From positions 744,001 through 808,000 of the forward strand of contig NZ_FUZI01000001.1 in assembly GCF_900166965.1 (NCBI RefSeq): a stretch of 64,000 bases of DNA, in the 5' to 3' direction. The translations under genes and the position numbers were made by a program. The notes under the pieces are model-generated. The model made no database searches. It saw only the letters and a list, made by a program, of their open reading frames with translations, and had not been told where the DNA came from. The DNA comes from Photobacterium piscicola. Lineage in GTDB: Bacteria > Pseudomonadota > Gammaproteobacteria > Enterobacterales > Vibrionaceae. Positions 25,687-36,025 of this stretch are shown piece after piece (position 1 is the stretch's first letter; the number at the start of each line of letters is the position of its first letter).

Positions 25687-26208
25687 ATGCCACTAATTAC
25701 AGAAAAACTGATTACTTTAAAAAACGCGTGGATGGCTAGCCATATTACTGATGCTGAATTTCCAACCCCATTAAGTGAACAAGGTTTACATCTGTATCAA
25801 CTCGCACACTCAGAACTGTCTACGCAGATTATTGACTCAATTACCTCTCCAACTGAATCATCGTTAACCTTTTATCCTGTAGATTGTCATCCCCTTACTA
25901 TTCGCTATGCATTAGTGTATTCAAGCTACTGGCAACAAGAAGAGCAACAACAAGCTATTGTTGAATACTTAACTCAAATTATGTTTGAAGCTGATGAAAA
26001 TGCACAACTTTATGTGGGATTTTATAATGGTAAACCTGCAGCAACAGGTATGATTTATACTGATATTAACGATGGTGACAAAGTAGCTTTAGTCAGTGAT
26101 ATACATGCACTACCACTTCCAAATCAAAGCCAACTAACGCAAGACATGGAGCAATATTTATTAGATGTTGCTCAACAAGCCGCGACAACTGTAGTACTTC
26201 AAAAATAA
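25687..26208 (+). CDS. GNAT-like hypothetical protein
   Basis: 173 residues from the ATG at 25687 (AAGAAG upstream); an in-frame TTG at 25666 is less likely. QLYVGFYNGKPAATGMIYTD near residue 115 is the typical GNAT strand pair (protein checks whether the enzyme's host carries a substrate), but the RxxGxG/A acetyl-CoA loop is not seen, so it may be an inactive or N-terminal-type GNAT protein. Long Gln-rich helix in the middle (EEQQQAIVEYL). Two terminator hairpins follow. Confidence 0.55.
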   Translation: MPLITEKLITLKNAWMASHITDAEFPTPLSEQGLHLYQLAHSELSTQIIDSITSPTESSLTFYPVDCHPLTIRYALVYSSYWQQEEQQQAIVEYLTQIMFEADENAQLYVGFYNGKPAATGMIYTDINDGDKVALVSDIHALPLPNQSQLTQDMEQYLLDVAQQAATTVVLQK

Positions 26209-26214
26209 TAAAAA

Positions 26215-26295
26215 TATCAAGATGTAACCATATTGCATCTTGATACTTTATATTGGCGACCTCTAAAAAATACGATGTTCTCGCTCCGTATTTTT
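26215..26295 (+). terminator. Two consecutive terminator hairpins
   Basis: TATCAAGATG / CATCTTGATA (26215-26245, tail CTTTATATT) and AAAAATACG / CGTATTTTT (26266-26295). Together they insulate the following H-NOX operon; its promoter must lie in the next about 100 nt. Confidence 0.7.
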
Positions 26296-26399
26296 GACGC
26301 ATCGATAAACTCTGCCATAATATTAATACAATTCTATTTATAGTAGCTGGTTGCATAATGGCTATATTAATTAAATACAATTAGATAATAAGGAATGAT

Positions 26400-26939
26400 A
26401 TGAAAGGAATCATTTTCACAGAGTTTATTACGATAGTAGAAGAACAATTTGGTTTAGAAATAAGTCAAAAAATGTTTGATCATGCTAATGATACGGGAGT
26501 TTATACTGCTGTTGGTAGCTATGATCATCGACAATTAATTAGGCTAATCATGAGCTTAAGTCACATTACTAATATTCCCGCACAACAACTTCAACAAACC
26601 TATGGTCGGCTCGTTTTTCCAACATTGTTAAAAACGCTCCCTATTCCCGATATTGAAAGTGATGATACTTTCAGTTTTATCGAAAAAGTGGAGCACCATA
26701 TTCATATTGAAGTTAAAAAACTCTACCCTGATGTGACGCCACCTAAATTTGTTTTTAGCAATAAAACACAATCAACAATGACAATGGATTATCATTCAGC
26801 CCGTTGTATGGGGCATGTTTGCATGGGCGTATTAGAAGGCTGTGCTAATTATTTTAATCAATCATTAACCATCGCTATGCAACCAATGAATACATCACAA
26901 AGTCATGTCAGATTTTCATTAACTCTCACTGGTGACTAA
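26400..26939 (+). CDS. H-NOX heme nitric-oxide sensor
   Basis: 179 residues, whole H-NOX domain. Seen: start MKGIIFTEF, proximal heme ligand His102 in EHHIHIEVKKLYPD, and the YxSxR propionate clamp at 131-135 (YHSAR). Cytoplasmic, binds NO (perhaps also CO or O2; a distal Tyr for O2 is not evident). It is followed directly by a hybrid histidine kinase, the standard Vibrionaceae and Shewanella arrangement in which NO-bound H-NOX inhibits the kinase. Confidence 0.94.
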   Translation: MKGIIFTEFITIVEEQFGLEISQKMFDHANDTGVYTAVGSYDHRQLIRLIMSLSHITNIPAQQLQQTYGRLVFPTLLKTLPIPDIESDDTFSFIEKVEHHIHIEVKKLYPDVTPPKFVFSNKTQSTMTMDYHSARCMGHVCMGVLEGCANYFNQSLTIAMQPMNTSQSHVRFSLTLTGD

Positions 26940-26940
26940 C

Positions 26941-28698
26941 ATGGATGCCAAACGCCATATTATGTTATTAGAACGCAAACTAGAACGAGAACATGCATCT
27001 CGTATTATGGCTGAAAAATTATTAGAGATGAAAAGTCGTGAACTTTTTGAGACTAATAACATATTAGAAAAATCATTAGAAAAACTACGTTTACAGGCAG
27101 AATTAGATTCCGCTCAACTAGCTTATCAAACAAAAATAGAAAACTTGCTCCTTACTTATGCACGGTTATTCCTCAAGCAAGCACCTTGCCGTGAAAATAT
27201 TCAGCAATTAATCGAAAGCCTCATTGATGGCTACTACATTACTGCCTGTTATATTTCTATCATGCCTATTGAAAACATTACTATTAGTGGTGATTATTGC
27301 AGCGGTCGAGAACAAATGTGGGTTCCACCAGCGGCACTTAAAAATCAGATTTCATTATGGGACCCAACCACCAACCTTTACTGGACGGCATTGATTAATA
27401 ACAACGATATTGTGGGGTATTTTGCGGCAAGAATATCGGCACCAATAAATAGGATTACAATTATTCAGCAACATCTAGCACTTTTTTGTGAATTATTCCG
27501 TTCCGCCATTGGTCGTCAAATAACGCTTAGTCGAGCTATTCACGCGCGTCAACGTGCCGAAGATTCAGAACAATCAACCCGTGATTTTTTAGCAATGATT
27601 AATCATGAATTACGCACACCGCTTAATGGTTTATTAGGCACTGCTGAGCTATTACAAGATACCGAACTAAACCAAAATCAGAGTAAGTTATTAACAACAT
27701 TAAATCATTCAGGTGAACTACTTCGCGCGATTATTAATGATTTACTTGATTACAGTAAAATCAATGCAGGCATGTTAGAGCTCATAGAAAAACCATTCGA
27801 TAGCCATTTATTAGTCATCAAATTAAGAGATATATTCTCTCATCGTGCTTTAGAAAAACGGTTAGATTTTACTATCGACTATGACACTAGTATTCCGCGT
27901 TCAATTAATGCCGATGAAGATCGTCTTAAACAAATTTACGTTAACCTCATTGCTAATGCGATAAAGTTCACCCATCAAGGATTTGTAAGAGCGAAATTTA
28001 GTTGGAAAAATAATTGCCTCATCTTTACCGTAGAAGACAGTGGTTGTGGCATTGAAAAACAACAACAACATAAGTTATTTAAACCATTTAGCCAGATTGA
28101 TATATCAAGTAAACGCAGCCATGAAGGTACAGGTTTAGGCTTAGCGATATGTAAACAGTTATGCGAACAAATGGACGGTAATATTACCTTATCTAGCGAA
28201 ACCAATAAGGGCACAACGTTTTCAGTATCATTGCCATTAACAATAAGTACACTTGATGAGACACTATCGAATCACCCTCCTATTTCACATGAAGCATTAC
28301 AACAATTAAATATTTTGGTTGTTGAAGATTTAAAAACCAACCAAATGATTATTCAATTAATGCTTCAAAAACATGATATTAATGTCACGATTGTCGATAA
28401 TGGCCAAACAGCATTAGAGATTATTGCCGAGAAACCATTTGATATTGTACTTATGGATTGCCGTATGCCGATTATGGATGGGTATTGTGCTACCAAAGTA
28501 TTACGTAAACAAAACTTCACCAAACCCATTATTGCACTAACAGCAGGCACAACAACGGCCGAACGAGAAGCTTGTATTACTGCGGGTATGGACGATATTT
28601 TATGTAAGCCTTACATGGCAGCAGAATTGCTGGCAATGCTTAATTTATGGTGCAATACCTCACATCAACGCCATTTAAGCCATGAGTCAAACAACTAA
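26941..28698 (+). CDS. H-NOX-associated hybrid histidine kinase
   Basis: 585 residues from the ATG at 26941, one base after the H-NOX stop (GGTGA 5 nt upstream); a GTG at 26932 overlapping the stop is possible. Coiled coil 1-70, GAF-like sensor about 75-195 without membrane spans, so it is cytoplasmic. H-box AMINHELRTPLNGLLG with His222, N-box NLIANAIKF, G2 GTGLGLAI, and receiver domain about 455-570 with Asp506 in IVLMDCRMPIMDG. Partner of H-NOX; in related species it feeds quorum-sensing or biofilm phosphorelays. Confidence 0.93.
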   Translation: MDAKRHIMLLERKLEREHASRIMAEKLLEMKSRELFETNNILEKSLEKLRLQAELDSAQLAYQTKIENLLLTYARLFLKQAPCRENIQQLIESLIDGYYITACYISIMPIENITISGDYCSGREQMWVPPAALKNQISLWDPTTNLYWTALINNNDIVGYFAARISAPINRITIIQQHLALFCELFRSAIGRQITLSRAIHARQRAEDSEQSTRDFLAMINHELRTPLNGLLGTAELLQDTELNQNQSKLLTTLNHSGELLRAIINDLLDYSKINAGMLELIEKPFDSHLLVIKLRDIFSHRALEKRLDFTIDYDTSIPRSINADEDRLKQIYVNLIANAIKFTHQGFVRAKFSWKNNCLIFTVEDSGCGIEKQQQHKLFKPFSQIDISSKRSHEGTGLGLAICKQLCEQMDGNITLSSETNKGTTFSVSLPLTISTLDETLSNHPPISHEALQQLNILVVEDLKTNQMIIQLMLQKHDINVTIVDNGQTALEIIAEKPFDIVLMDCRMPIMDGYCATKVLRKQNFTKPIIALTAGTTTAEREACITAGMDDILCKPYMAAELLAMLNLWCNTSHQRHLSHESNN

Positions 28699-28722
28699 CA
28701 TCATGGCATTAATACCATTAAA

Positions 28723-30729
28723 TTAATGACTATGAGCCACTACAGATACGGTCTTCGTTGCAACCTTAGATACATTGCTTGATCCTGCAAGTGATGGCGA
28801 TGGTTGTTGCACTAACTCATCAGATTGTGGACGTAATGTTGGTTTTAGTAAAACATACTCCATGATATCTCGTGCAAATGGAGCAGCATGCCACCCCCAA
28901 CCACCATGTTCTAACACTACAGTCACTAAAATAGTGGGATCATTAGCAGGAGCAAAACCCGTAAATAAAGCGTGATCTTTAAAATGCTCAGCAACTTCAT
29001 TCGCGTTGTAATGTTCAGTATCCTTCATTGAATAGACCTGACTTGTACCTGTTTTACCCGCAACTTGGAATGGCATATTTTGGAACATTTGACTGGCTGT
29101 CCCTTTTTCTACAACAAGCTCCATGCCTTTTTTAATGATCGCCCAATCTTTTTGAGGTACAGAGCTAAGCGGTTTAAAATCAGTAAAAGTAACAGGCTGT
29201 TGGAGTTTACCGTCAATGATATCTTTCAATAAATGCGGACGATGCTCAACCCCATCTTCTGCAATAACCGATGTGGCTTTGGCTATCTGTATTGGCGTCG
29301 CAGTCCAGTAACCCTGGCCAATCCCAAGTGGTACCGTATCCCCTTGCATCCAAGGATGATGAAAACGTGCCATTTTCCAAGCTCGCGTTGGCATAATACC
29401 GGTTGAATCTTCATCAATATCAATACCTGAATGCTGACCATAACCAAATTTAGTCATCCACATTGATAATCGATCAATACCTAAATCATACGCCACTTGG
29501 TAAAAATAGGTATTCACTGATTTTTCAATCGCTTTATAGATATCAACATTGGCAAATCCTTGCACTCTGTCATCTCTAAATTTACGGCTTTTACTGTTAG
29601 GAATGCGCCACCAGCCATGATTGTTACGAACAGTATGTACTGTGATAACCCCTGTTGTTAACCCTGCCGCAGCTAACTCAGGTTTGACGGTTGAACCCGG
29701 TGGATATAAACCTAATGTAGCACGGTTTATAAGTGGACGTGCAGGATCATCCAACAATGCGGCATAAGCTTTTGAGGAAATACCATTAACAAACAAATTC
29801 GGGTTATAGCTCGGACTTGAAACCATAGCTAAAATCGCCCCATTTTTGGGGTTCATTGCCACGATAGCACCGCGACGAACTTTGGTTACCATTAAGCCTG
29901 TTGTAGGATCTTTTTGCTGTAGTGTCAGTAATTTTTGAGCATAAAGTTGTAGATTAATATCAAGCGTTAATTTGAGATCTTTTCCAGCCACCGGTGGAAT
30001 ATAAGATAATGTGCGTACAACACGGCCATGACTGTTAACTTCAACTGTTTCATAGCCAGTTTTACCATGCAGTAAATCTTCATAGTAGTGCTCAATACCT
30101 AACTTACCAATAGTGCGAGTTGCCTTATAATTATCGAATTTACCGCTCTTTTTTAAAGCAGCAATATCACGATCATTAATTTTTCCGACATACCCTAATA
30201 AATGCGTTAATGAGGCGCCATAAGGATAGTAACGTTCTAAATGAGCATCAACATCAACCCCTGGATATTCAAATTCATTAACCGAAAATACCGCCACTTG
30301 TTTATTGTTCATGTGCGAAATAAGGGTGACAGGTTTAAATGCTTGTACTTGTGATTTCGCTTTATTGAAAGCCACTATCTCTTTATCTGAGATGCCTAAT
30401 AATTGTTGTAGTTGAATTAATACTTGTGATAAATTTTTTACTTGGTCTGGAATTATTTCTAATGAGCAAACGGGAATATTATCCGCTAATATCACCCCAT
30501 TACGGTCATAAATACGACCCCGATTAGGCGCGACAGGAATAAGTTTAATACTGTTGTTATTTGAGCGCGCTTTATATTCACTGTAATCTTCTACTTGTAA
30601 ATGATAAAGGTTGGCAATTAATACACAGGTTAAAATCAAAATACCAACAAAAGCTTGAATCGCTCGTCGAATGAATAAGGCTTTTTCTTGCTTATGATCG
30701 CGAATCTGGCGGTAGCGTTTGTTTTTCAT
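28723..30729 (-). CDS. mrdA: Penicillin-binding protein 2 (elongasome transpeptidase)
   Basis: 668 residues. Membrane anchor about 22-43, PBP dimerisation domain with RGRIYDRNG (residues about 70-78), transpeptidase motifs SxxK at Ser346 (STVK), SxN in KSVNTY, and KTGT near 559 followed by GFAPANDPTI. Cross-links side-wall peptidoglycan in rod cells. Unusual: no rodA (mrdB) next to it, nor rlpA or dacA, so this is either a relocated gene or a second PBP2. C-terminal tail of about 30 low-complexity residues. No ribosome site match. Confidence 0.9.
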   Translation of the reverse strand: MKNKRYRQIRDHKQEKALFIRRAIQAFVGILILTCVLIANLYHLQVEDYSEYKARSNNNSIKLIPVAPNRGRIYDRNGVILADNIPVCSLEIIPDQVKNLSQVLIQLQQLLGISDKEIVAFNKAKSQVQAFKPVTLISHMNNKQVAVFSVNEFEYPGVDVDAHLERYYPYGASLTHLLGYVGKINDRDIAALKKSGKFDNYKATRTIGKLGIEHYYEDLLHGKTGYETVEVNSHGRVVRTLSYIPPVAGKDLKLTLDINLQLYAQKLLTLQQKDPTTGLMVTKVRRGAIVAMNPKNGAILAMVSSPSYNPNLFVNGISSKAYAALLDDPARPLINRATLGLYPPGSTVKPELAAAGLTTGVITVHTVRNNHGWWRIPNSKSRKFRDDRVQGFANVDIYKAIEKSVNTYFYQVAYDLGIDRLSMWMTKFGYGQHSGIDIDEDSTGIMPTRAWKMARFHHPWMQGDTVPLGIGQGYWTATPIQIAKATSVIAEDGVEHRPHLLKDIIDGKLQQPVTFTDFKPLSSVPQKDWAIIKKGMELVVEKGTASQMFQNMPFQVAGKTGTSQVYSMKDTEHYNANEVAEHFKDHALFTGFAPANDPTILVTVVLEHGGWGWHAAPFARDIMEYVLLKPTLRPQSDELVQQPSPSLAGSSNVSKVATKTVSVVAHSH

Positions 30730-30961
30730 AGAACGTTTAATTGACTCATAATCGAGGGCGATAAATTGCTAATCGTCAAATATAACACCCTATTGATACT
30801 TTTATAGAATACAAAATGTCATCTAAGCCCAATAATGAATAAAAATACATTTATTTGTTTAAAAATACAGCATTAAAAGTGGCATAAAATTGACTGGTTG
30901 CAATTTACAACTGAACGGATAACGCTACAATACTATTCTTCTTATCGTTAAAGATTTACAA

Positions 30962-31576
30962 ATGTTTAATTCTCGTTCTGCCAATAGCGTTATCGTACTC
31001 GACTTTGAAACCACAGGCTTATCACCAACCCAAGGTGATCGAGCAATTGAGATTGGTGCTGTTAAACTTGAAGATGGTCAGGTCGTCGCGCATTTCCAGC
31101 AATTAATGAATCCAGGCTTTAGAGTCAGCAGTTTTATCGAGAGCTATACTGGCATTAGTAACAATATGCTCCGTACTGCCCCTTGCTGTGAAAATGTCAT
31201 GGCTGAATTTGCTGATTTTATTGGTGATGCAAACCTTGTTGCTCACAATGCCTCTTTTGATCAGCGTTTTTTAGATGCAGAACTGGCGTTAATTAATCGA
31301 AAATATAGCGATCAATTTGCGTGTTCTATGCTTATTGCACGACGTTTATATCAACATGCTCCAAACCACAAACTGGGCACATTAGTTGATTATAAACATA
31401 TTCATCATGATGGCGTCTTTCACCGTGCATTAGCCGACTCCGAAATGACCGCCCGCTTATGGTTAGCAATGATTGACGATATAAAACATCAATATGGTGT
31501 TGAAGACGTATCGTTTGGGTTAATGCAAAAATTTGCTAAAACACCCAAAGCCAATATCAATAAATTATTCAATTAA
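30962..31576 (+). CDS. DnaQ-like 3'-5' exonuclease (DEDDh)
   Basis: 204 residues. Exo[12 protein letters not shown], Exo[18 protein letters not shown], Exo[16 protein letters not shown] (His and Asp), all DEDDh. Resembles the epsilon subunit and single-domain proofreading-type exonucleases such as the DnaQ homologues in Vibrionaceae, but it is shorter than E. coli DnaQ (243) and lacks a clear clamp- or polymerase-binding tail. Probably DNA or RNA trimming. Monocistronic. Confidence 0.88.
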   Translation: MFNSRSANSVIVLDFETTGLSPTQGDRAIEIGAVKLEDGQVVAHFQQLMNPGFRVSSFIESYTGISNNMLRTAPCCENVMAEFADFIGDANLVAHNASFDQRFLDAELALINRKYSDQFACSMLIARRLYQHAPNHKLGTLVDYKHIHHDGVFHRALADSEMTARLWLAMIDDIKHQYGVEDVSFGLMQKFAKTPKANINKLFN

Positions 31577-31706
31577 CGTGCATTAATTTACTTATATCAA
31601 AGCACCACTGTCATTAAGACCTCACTCTGGTATGCTACATATCAATAATTTAACGAAATCATAGAGCCGAGTTATACAGTTCGGCTATAGTTATTGAGAG
31701 TGTAGA

Positions 31707-32753
31707 GTGTCTGACGTAAATCAGCCTTCTTATGAAGTGCCATTACCCACAGTTAAAATTACCAGTTTTAACTTATTGAATTATCTTGAGCCTCCGATGG
31801 CTTATTATGATTTTCAAAATATTTATACCATGGAGCAGTGGCATAAAAAACAAGCATGGATAACACGATTTCTTGATAAAAATCAACCTGATATTATTGG
31901 TTTTCAAGAAGTCTTTAGTAGTGAGAGTCTACAATCTCTGTTGGAAAAAGCAGGTTACCCTTATTATGCGGTAATCGATTCTCCCACAGTGATTGATGAT
32001 TTTATCTACCGTAGCCCTGTCGTTGCCATTGCTTCTAAATTTCCGATCACTGAAGTCGCAGCAGTTACAGCAGATCAACAAGCCGCAACATTACTTGGGT
32101 TAACGGATTTTCATTTTAGCCGTAAACCACTTAGAGCCACGATTGATATTCCTCATATAGGCTTAACTGACTGCTATATCACCCATTTTAAATCAAAGCG
32201 ATCACTATTTGATGATCCACTTCCTGATACCATTGTGCCATCAAACACTGCATTATCTCGTTTTGCAGGCCAACGCTTAGGCAGTTGGGGCTCAGCTATG
32301 CTACGTGGCACCGAAGCAAATTTATTATTATTAGCGATTCTAAAACAACGTGAATCAAGCACGCATCCAATGCTACTTATGGGGGATTTTAACGATGAGA
32401 TTTCAAGTTCATGTTTAGAACAACTTATCGCTGGAAATGTGTTTGGTATGTCAGACAGTGATATTGAACGTTTAATTGGTTATTACCGCTTATACGATAG
32501 CTGGACCTTATTTACCCAAAATACAGAACAAGCCACACTGCCTCGCCCACCAACACACTATTTTGGTGCTAAAAGCTCTGTGCTTGATTATATTTTATTA
32601 TCCCAAGAATTTAACGCCCAATACCGCGGTTCATTGTTTGAAGTTAGCGATTATCATACTGAAGATAAACATCTTGTTAATAGCAGTTTTGATGAAGATG
32701 GTTATAGCACCGATCATGCTATTCCATGTGTGACATTGTCACTTAGATCTTAA
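31707..32753 (+). CDS. Endonuclease/exonuclease/phosphatase family protein
   Basis: 348 residues from GTG at 31707 (GAGAG upstream). Motifs of the EEP fold: ITSFNLLNY (Asn), IIGFQEV (metal Glu), LLMGDFNDE (Asp, Asn) and STDHAIP (the DH pair). No signal peptide, so cytoplasmic. The family includes DNA repair and phosphodiesterase enzymes; the specific substrate is unknown. Shares a bidirectional terminator with rhlE. Confidence 0.88.
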   Translation: MSDVNQPSYEVPLPTVKITSFNLLNYLEPPMAYYDFQNIYTMEQWHKKQAWITRFLDKNQPDIIGFQEVFSSESLQSLLEKAGYPYYAVIDSPTVIDDFIYRSPVVAIASKFPITEVAAVTADQQAATLLGLTDFHFSRKPLRATIDIPHIGLTDCYITHFKSKRSLFDDPLPDTIVPSNTALSRFAGQRLGSWGSAMLRGTEANLLLLAILKQRESSTHPMLLMGDFNDEISSSCLEQLIAGNVFGMSDSDIERLIGYYRLYDSWTLFTQNTEQATLPRPPTHYFGAKSSVLDYILLSQEFNAQYRGSLFEVSDYHTEDKHLVNSSFDEDGYSTDHAIPCVTLSLRS

Positions 32754-32775
32754 TCACTTCGAATAAATACACATA

Positions 32776-32820
32776 AAAAAACCAACGCTAATGACAGATT
32801 ATCATTACACGCTGGTTTTT
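32776..32820. terminator. Bidirectional terminator
   Basis: AAAAACCAACGCTAATGA / TCATTACACGCTGGTTTTT, long stem with one small bulge and T runs on both sides; ends both the EEP gene and the converging rhlE. Confidence 0.9.
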
Positions 32821-32863
32821 ATTACAACGACTCCACCCTAACGGCTTAAACCGTCAGCGGATA

Positions 32864-34315
32864 TTAGTTAGCTGTTGTTGCTGCTGGCTTACGGCTACGT
32901 TGAGGAGCGCGACGACCATCAGTCTTTGGCTTTTCATCATTGTAACGACGCGCTGGTTTGCCATCAGTTGCTTTAGGTTTAGCATCTGTTGGACGCGGCT
33001 TACGTGCTGGCTTTGCGCCTTCAGCACGTGGAGCATCATCACTACGTGGCGTGGGTTTACGACGCGTAGTTGGCTTGCCGTTTGAACGTGGACGTTTTTC
33101 GCCATTCGCTGTAAATGATTGCGGTTTCTTTGGCTTTTTAGGCTTCAGTGGACGCGTATCTAACTTTGATGCTGGCAGTTTGTTGGTTGGTTCAAAACCT
33201 TCAACAATTTCACGATCTAAAATTTGCTTCGTTAGACGTTCAATGGCAATCAAATCACCAAATTCATCAGCACATACTAATGAAATCGCCTCACCCACAC
33301 AGCCAGCACGACCAGTACGACCAATACGGTGAACGTAATCTTCTGCTACGTGTGGTAGATCGAAGTTCACCACTTGTGGTAATTGTTCAATATCAAGACC
33401 ACGTGCTGCAATGTCTGTTGCAACTAGCACACGAATAGCACCTGACTTAAAGTTAGCTAACGCTTTAGTACGTGCACCTTGGCTCTTGTTACCATGGATT
33501 GCAGCAGCTGAGATACCACGGCTTTCTAGATGCGTTGCTAGACGATTTGCACCATGCTTTGTTTTAGTAAAGACTAATACTTGCTTCCAGTTACGTTCAC
33601 TTAATAATTTTGTTAATAAGTTCGCTTTTTTCTTTTGATCAACAGGACAAATCCACTGCTTCACTGTCGGTGCAGTTTGGTTTCGTGGGTTAACGTCGAT
33701 CTCAACAGGATTATTCACTAAGCCTTTAGCGAGTTCGCGAATTTCATCAGAGAACGTTGCCGAAAACAGTAGGTTTTGGCGTTGTTTTGGTAATAGCGCT
33801 AAAATTTTACGAATATCACGAATAAAGCCCATATCTAACATACGATCAGCTTCATCTAACACTAAAATTTCAATATCACGAAATTTAACCGCATTTTGAC
33901 TATGTAGATCCATCAAACGGCCAGGTGTTGCGACTAAAACATCAGCACCCTTACGCATGCGTACCATTTGTGGGTTAGCTTTTACGCCACCAAATACAAC
34001 AGCAGAGCTGATTGCTAAATTTTTGCCGTATGTTGCAACACTTTCACCAACCTGAGCTGCAAGCTCACGCGTAGGTGTTAACACAAGTGCGCGAACATGG
34101 TTTGAACGAGCAGGTTGACCACTAGATAATTTTTCTAGCAGCGGCAATGTAAAACCTGCTGTTTTGCCTGTACCCGTTTGTGCCGCCGCCATGACATCCT
34201 TGCCTTCCAAAATTGCTGGAATTGCTTGCGCTTGAATTGGGGATGGTTTTTCGTAGCCTTGCTTTGCAACGGCTTCAAGAATTGGGGCGGATAGGCCTAA
34301 AGAGGCAAAACTCAT
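32864..34315 (-). CDS. rhlE: DEAD-box RNA helicase RhlE
   Basis: 483 residues from the ATG at 34315 (GAGAG 5 nt upstream; in-frame ATG at 34345 rejected for lack of a site). Helicase core about 1-365: Q motif [35 protein letters not shown], and [11 protein letters not shown] basic C-terminal tail from about residue 370 (Arg/Lys/Pro/Thr rich) is the usual RhlE RNA-binding extension. Remodels RNA, often in rRNA maturation and at low temperature. A second helicase of the family is at 48751-50049. Confidence 0.92.
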   Translation of the reverse strand: MSFASLGLSAPILEAVAKQGYEKPSPIQAQAIPAILEGKDVMAAAQTGTGKTAGFTLPLLEKLSSGQPARSNHVRALVLTPTRELAAQVGESVATYGKNLAISSAVVFGGVKANPQMVRMRKGADVLVATPGRLMDLHSQNAVKFRDIEILVLDEADRMLDMGFIRDIRKILALLPKQRQNLLFSATFSDEIRELAKGLVNNPVEIDVNPRNQTAPTVKQWICPVDQKKKANLLTKLLSERNWKQVLVFTKTKHGANRLATHLESRGISAAAIHGNKSQGARTKALANFKSGAIRVLVATDIAARGLDIEQLPQVVNFDLPHVAEDYVHRIGRTGRAGCVGEAISLVCADEFGDLIAIERLTKQILDREIVEGFEPTNKLPASKLDTRPLKPKKPKKPQSFTANGEKRPRSNGKPTTRRKPTPRSDDAPRAEGAKPARKPRPTDAKPKATDGKPARRYNDEKPKTDGRRAPQRSRKPAATTAN

Positions 34316-34485
34316 AGCATCTCTCTTTGTATAAATTAAACGCATAATAGCGTAGTAGATTGCTCATCTAATGATAAGCAAGCAATCATCCTATAAATAT
34401 TCATAGGCATGATGCGAAAAAACAGAAAAACGACCAAAATCATGTTTCTGTTTAAGATATAAAATTCATGTTTTTTGACTATTGA

Positions 34486-34686
34486 CTAAAGCGCAGATTC
34501 AGTATCACTATCAACAGTAGTATCAGATATTACATCTGCAGTTTCAGTAACCTGTGCAGCTTCGTCATCAAGCTTGGCACGTTCTGCTTTAGAAATATAA
34601 CGAGGCTTATTGCTTTTATTAAGCTTAGCATTCGCCTTCTTCATTCTCTTTTTTAATGTTTCGTTAATTTTTTTCTTTCTATTCAT
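34486..34686 (-). CDS. DUF2986 family small basic protein
   Basis: 66 residues. Starts MNRKKKINETLKKRMKKANA and has the family pattern SNKPRYISKAERAKL, then an acidic Thr/Asp tail. This short lysine-rich protein is common in Vibrionaceae; function unknown. Its run of Lys at the N-terminus and acid tail suggest nucleic-acid or ribosome association (inference). No SD of note. Confidence 0.85.
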   Translation of the reverse strand: MNRKKKINETLKKRMKKANAKLNKSNKPRYISKAERAKLDDEAAQVTETADVISDTTVDSDTESAL

Positions 34687-34880
34687 AATCGTGTCAGCTG
34701 TTATTTTGAGCCATTTTCAAACAGGGAGCTGATTGTAATCATTCGTAGCTGAATAACAAGCATTATCCTCATAATGCAATTATAAATGCCAAATTATCAT
34801 CTCCAACACAATGGATCATGATGAATTGGGCTATTACTAATAGCATCGACTAATAACATTAGGTTTATTGCAAGGTATAT

Positions 34881-35501
34881 ATGATGTTAGAACGACAAAC
34901 AGTAACGGTATTACTTTTTGAACAATTTGAATTACTTGATGCATTAGGTCCACTGCACATGTTTGGATTATTACCTGAACATTATCAATTACAAATAATC
35001 ACAACGAATGGACAGCATGTTACCAGTACGCAAGGTATTAATATGCAACCAACATTAAGCTTTAATGACGTAATCTCTGCAGGAATTTTGATTATTCCAG
35101 GTGGGGCCGGCGTTCGTTTTGCAGCTCATAACAAAGATATTTTAACTTGGTTAAAAAAAATAGCGCCACAACAACACATTATCTGCTCAACCTCAACGGG
35201 CGCAGCATTACTTGCAAATGCAGGTTTGCTCGATAATAGTAAAGCCACCACTACCCAAAAGAACCTTGATTGGGTATCTCAATTTGGCAACAATATTCAA
35301 TGGCAAACATCAGCACGTTGGGTGCGTAATAACAATATTTTTACGGCATCAGGCTGTTCTGCCAGTATTGATATGTCATTAGCTATTATTGGTCATCAAC
35401 ATGGCGATTCGCTTGCCCGTCGCATTGCCGCAGATACTGAATATTTGTGGCTCAATGACCCAAATGATGACCCTTTTGCTCCCCTGCATTTAGTCAAATA
35501 G
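34881..35501 (+). CDS. DJ-1/PfpI-family protein
   Basis: 206 residues. Flavodoxin-like fold: VTVLLFEQFELLDALGP, ILIIPGGAG and the nucleophile-elbow region IICSTSTGAALLANAG. The usual elbow Cys followed by TG is present here as Cys-Ser-Thr-Ser-Thr-Gly, with the residue just before TGA being Ser, so nucleophilic activity is uncertain. C-terminal RRIAADTEYLW follows the isonitrile-hydratase/DJ-1 type. AAGG lies 5 nt before the ATG. Role unknown. Confidence 0.85.
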   Translation: MMLERQTVTVLLFEQFELLDALGPLHMFGLLPEHYQLQIITTNGQHVTSTQGINMQPTLSFNDVISAGILIIPGGAGVRFAAHNKDILTWLKKIAPQQHIICSTSTGAALLANAGLLDNSKATTTQKNLDWVSQFGNNIQWQTSARWVRNNNIFTASGCSASIDMSLAIIGHQHGDSLARRIAADTEYLWLNDPNDDPFAPLHLVK

Positions 35502-35526
35502 ACACGCTATAAATAGCTAAATAAGG

Positions 35527-35853
35527 TTACTGCCACATCACATAACTTTTAGCTAAAATAGCCGCTTTTAATAGCTCTATCAGCGGTACTGCGCGCACGC
35601 TAATACCAATCTCAGGTTCTTTCTCATCCTCATCATCCAGATCAACCACTTGCTGTTGCTCTTGAGTTGCACATTGCTTTGCTGCTGCACCAATGAGATT
35701 TTTTTCTAAATTAGCCAGTGCAAGCTCAACATCTTCTGCAATGATCGCCCCAGGTATATCCGTTGTGTATTCCATCATCTTAATTAATGATTGAGCAATA
35801 TCACCAAACATGGTGACATCATTGTGTGCTTTACAGCTAAACGTAACGAGCAT
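35527..35853 (-). CDS. DUF1840 family protein
   Basis: 108 residues from the ATG at 35853 (GGAGG 5 nt upstream; a longer reading to 35880 has no site). MLVTFSCKAHNDVTMFGD followed by DIPGAIIAEDVELALANLE is the DUF1840 pattern; middle linker rich in Asp/Glu/Gln, C-terminal helix AVPLIELLKAAILAKSYVMW. Small soluble protein, function unknown. Confidence 0.85.
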   Translation of the reverse strand: MLVTFSCKAHNDVTMFGDIAQSLIKMMEYTTDIPGAIIAEDVELALANLEKNLIGAAAKQCATQEQQQVVDLDDEDEKEPEIGISVRAVPLIELLKAAILAKSYVMWQ

Positions 35854-36025
35854 TATTGCCTCCAATCTATTTATGATCACTTATCTTATTTAAACATTTA
35901 ACCACATAAACACTTTTATCACATTAGAATCACACCATGTTTCACAGGTGATAAACGCAACTAAGCATACGCTTGTATATACTATCAATCTCGGTATAAT
36001 TCATCTTATTGATTAGTAATTGTAA

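Noticed and set aside
32900..33640. Several long open frames on the plus strand across the 3' half of rhlE
   Set aside because: They are antisense shadows produced by the GC-richer, repetitive Arg/Lys/Pro codons of the RhlE tail; they have no ribosome sites and overlap each other.
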